From: Ruegeria atlantica
Lineage (GTDB): Bacteria > Pseudomonadota > Alphaproteobacteria > Rhodobacterales > Rhodobacteraceae
Length of the DNA stretch: 64,000 bases
Direction: 5' to 3'
Assembly: GCF_013032505.1 (NCBI RefSeq)
Contig: NZ_WQCG01000003.1
Span: forward strand, 372,001 to 436,000
The notes beneath the pieces are model-generated. The model had not been told where the DNA came from and searched no databases. It was given only the letters and a program-made list of their open reading frames with translations. The translations under genes and the position numbers were made by a program. Of this stretch, positions 62,884 to 64,000 are shown piece after piece. Each line of letters starts with the position of its first letter. The first letter of the stretch is position 1.

Positions 62884-62901
62884 GTGTCGGCGGCATGAAA
62901 G
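62884..62901 (-). promoter_or_regulatory. Weak Pho-box-like sequence upstream of phnC
   Basis: Minus strand CTTTCAT-GCCG-CCGACAC; the first half fits the PhoB half-site CTGTCAT in six of seven bases, the second poorly (four of seven). Position 55-72 bases before the start is suitable. Low support. Confidence 0.25.
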
Positions 62902-62992
62902 TTTTGTAAATAGCCTTGCATCGACAGGCCTACCCATCGCCACGTATCGCAGCTATATGCGGTGCCAACACGTTACTCACATGAGGCCAACC

Positions 62993-63682
62993 ATGAGCTT
63001 TGACCGCAGCATCAAGATCGCTCCGTCGATCCTGTCCGCCGACTTCGCCAATTTCGGCGCCGAGATTCGGGCCATCGAAGCCCAGGGGGCGGATTGGGTC
63101 CATGTCGATGTGATGGACGGCCATTTCGTACCAAACCTGACCTTTGGCCCACCCGCCGTCAAAGCATTCCGTCCGCATGTCAAAACGGTGATGGATGTGC
63201 ACCTGATGATCACCCCTGTTGATCCCTACATTCAGGCCTACGCGGATGCAGGCGCCGACATCCTGACCACACATATCGAGGCAGGGCCGCACACCCACCG
63301 AACTCTGCAAGCGATCCGCGCCGCTGGTATGAAGGCGGGCGTTGCTTTGAATCCCGGCACACCGGCCGAAGCAATTGACCACCTGCTGGACCTGACCGAT
63401 CTGGTTTGCGTCATGACAGTGAACCCCGGCTTTGGTGGCCAAAAGTTCATCGATATGACCAGCAAGGTTCGCAAGCTGCGGTCGATGATCGGCGATCGCC
63501 CGATCCATATCGAGATTGACGGTGGCGTTGACCCGAAGACCGCCCCATTGGTGGCTGCAGCTGGTGCGGACGTGCTGGTTGCAGGTTCAGCCGTATTCAA
63601 GGGCGGATCGGTCGAAAACCCGGATGTCTACGGTGCCAACATCAAAGCGGTACGCGAAGCGGCGGAAGCGGCGACTGCGTAA
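62993..63682 (+). CDS. rpe: Ribulose-phosphate 3-epimerase Rpe
   Basis: Interconverts ribulose- and xylulose-5-phosphate. 229 residues, TIM barrel: IAPSILSADFANFGAEI, VHVDVMDGHFVPNLTFGPP with the catalytic aspartate, VMTVNPGFGGQKF and HIEIDGGV with the second aspartate. ATG at 62993 (MSFDRSIKIAPS) has GAGG seven to ten bases upstream; a longer frame starts inside the phnC promoter region and is not conserved. Divergent from phnC. Confidence 0.96.
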   Translation: MSFDRSIKIAPSILSADFANFGAEIRAIEAQGADWVHVDVMDGHFVPNLTFGPPAVKAFRPHVKTVMDVHLMITPVDPYIQAYADAGADILTTHIEAGPHTHRTLQAIRAAGMKAGVALNPGTPAEAIDHLLDLTDLVCVMTVNPGFGGQKFIDMTSKVRKLRSMIGDRPIHIEIDGGVDPKTAPLVAAAGADVLVAGSAVFKGGSVENPDVYGANIKAVREAAEAATA

Positions 63683-63707
63683 TCGTTACCTCAGACCAAG
63701 TGACGCG

Positions 63708-64000
63708 TTAGTTGGAACGTTGCGCGTCACTGGTTGTTGCCGATGGGCGGTTGCCATACTGAGCGCGCATCTTGATCGCTTGAATGAACCGCCCTTCTGC
63801 CACCAAAGCGGACAGAAAATCACCAAGGTAGTCCTTGTGTAGACCTGAAGCGATAGCCGCATCGAATGCGCTTTCGGCGGCATCGAACCGGTGTTCATCC
63901 AGCATCACCAGAGCATTTGTATATTGTTCAAACTCGCCATCGGGATTGAACCCAAGCGCCTGATCGACGGCATCACGGGCCTCATCCGTGTGCCCCATCC
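63708..64000 (-). CDS. TPR-like protein, C-terminal part (cut by window edge)
   Basis: The last 96 residues of a minus-strand frame that is still open at the right edge. GHTDEARDAVDQALGFNPDG and DEHRFDAAESAFDAAIASGL are helix-turn-helix repeats of the TPR type. The complete protein and its function are outside the window. It converges with rpe. Confidence 0.6.
   Translation of the reverse strand, partial: MGHTDEARDAVDQALGFNPDGEFEQYTNALVMLDEHRFDAAESAFDAAIASGLHKDYLGDFLSALVAEGRFIQAIKMRAQYGNRPSATTSDAQRSN

Noticed and set aside
62612..62992. N-terminal extension of rpe upstream of 62993
   Set aside because: It runs through phnC on the opposite strand; rpe family members begin at the MSFDRSIKIAPS position.
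1..64000. tRNA, rRNA, CRISPR arrays, insertion sequences, attachment sites, phage genes
   Set aside because: I looked for clover-leaf ends, regularly spaced repeats, transposase motifs and long terminal inverted repeats and found none that I could support by eye.

Overview
The window looks like chromosome of a marine Rhodobacteraceae (roseobacter-group alphaproteobacterium, close in character to Ruegeria or Silicibacter). Reasons: moderate-to-high GC, the metK / lnt / corC / ybeY / phoH / miaB block, an Irr-type regulator beside fabA-fabB, a SAM/SAH riboswitch (a class known almost only from Rhodobacterales) in front of metK, and an alphaproteobacterial C-P lyase locus with a DUF1045 gene. 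I saw no tRNA, rRNA, insertion sequence, phage gene or CRISPR array. Almost all of the sequence is coding, and many genes overlap by ATGA.

Layout. 1-6.7 kb (minus strand): housekeeping block metK(partial)-lnt-corC-ybeY-phoH-OmpA-like barrel-miaB, with a riboswitch in front of metK. 6.8-9.5 kb: an orphan protein, a PhyH-type dioxygenase and a divergent LysR regulator. 9.5-12.7 kb: irr divergent from fabA-fabB-fabI (unsaturated fatty-acid synthesis). 12.7-21.3 kb: small membrane protein, SlyD-like isomerase, then a plus-strand series of catabolic enzymes (HAD, three alpha/beta hydrolases including pcaD, PLP dehydratase, MFS exporter, Zn-alcohol dehydrogenase, enolase-superfamily dehydratase). 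21.3-24.7 kb: a SqrR/BigR-type persulfide-sensor repressor and a very odd ABC-transporter-like protein with dead nucleotide-binding motifs and a cyclic-nucleotide-binding tail. 26-32 kb (minus): a methylated-amine operon of two FAD demethylating enzymes, a TetR regulator and an MttB-family methyltransferase without pyrrolysine. 32.1-33.2 kb: GST plus a small methyltransferase. 33.5-40.7 kb (plus): a complete oligopeptide-type ABC importer ending in a permuted class III CoA-transferase. 40.8-43.2 kb: MscS-type channel.

43.5-50.0 kb (plus): a tightly coupled seven-gene cluster (two MurG-like and two GT4 glycosyltransferases, a histidine phosphatase, a polysaccharide deacetylase, a small methyltransferase) that looks like an undescribed glycan-assembly or glycan-modification system. 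The methyltransferase has a paralogue at 33 kb.

50.0-62.8 kb: the complete phosphonate system: phnM, DUF1045 (opposite strand), phnN, phnL, phnK, phnJ, phnI, phnH, phnG, divergent regulator phnF, a hexapeptide acetyltransferase, and the importer phnC-phnD-phnE-phnE. No phnP is present in the window; the DUF1045 protein carries two HxT motifs of the 2H phosphoesterase superfamily and is a good candidate for the missing cyclic-phosphate-opening step. 63-64 kb: rpe and the end of a TPR-like protein.

Most interesting: the degenerate split ABC protein, the glycan cluster, the MttB-type operon without a corrinoid partner, the permuted CoA-transferase behind the ABC importer, and DUF1045 as a possible PhnP substitute. 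All functional statements come from motifs and context read by eye; no database search was run.
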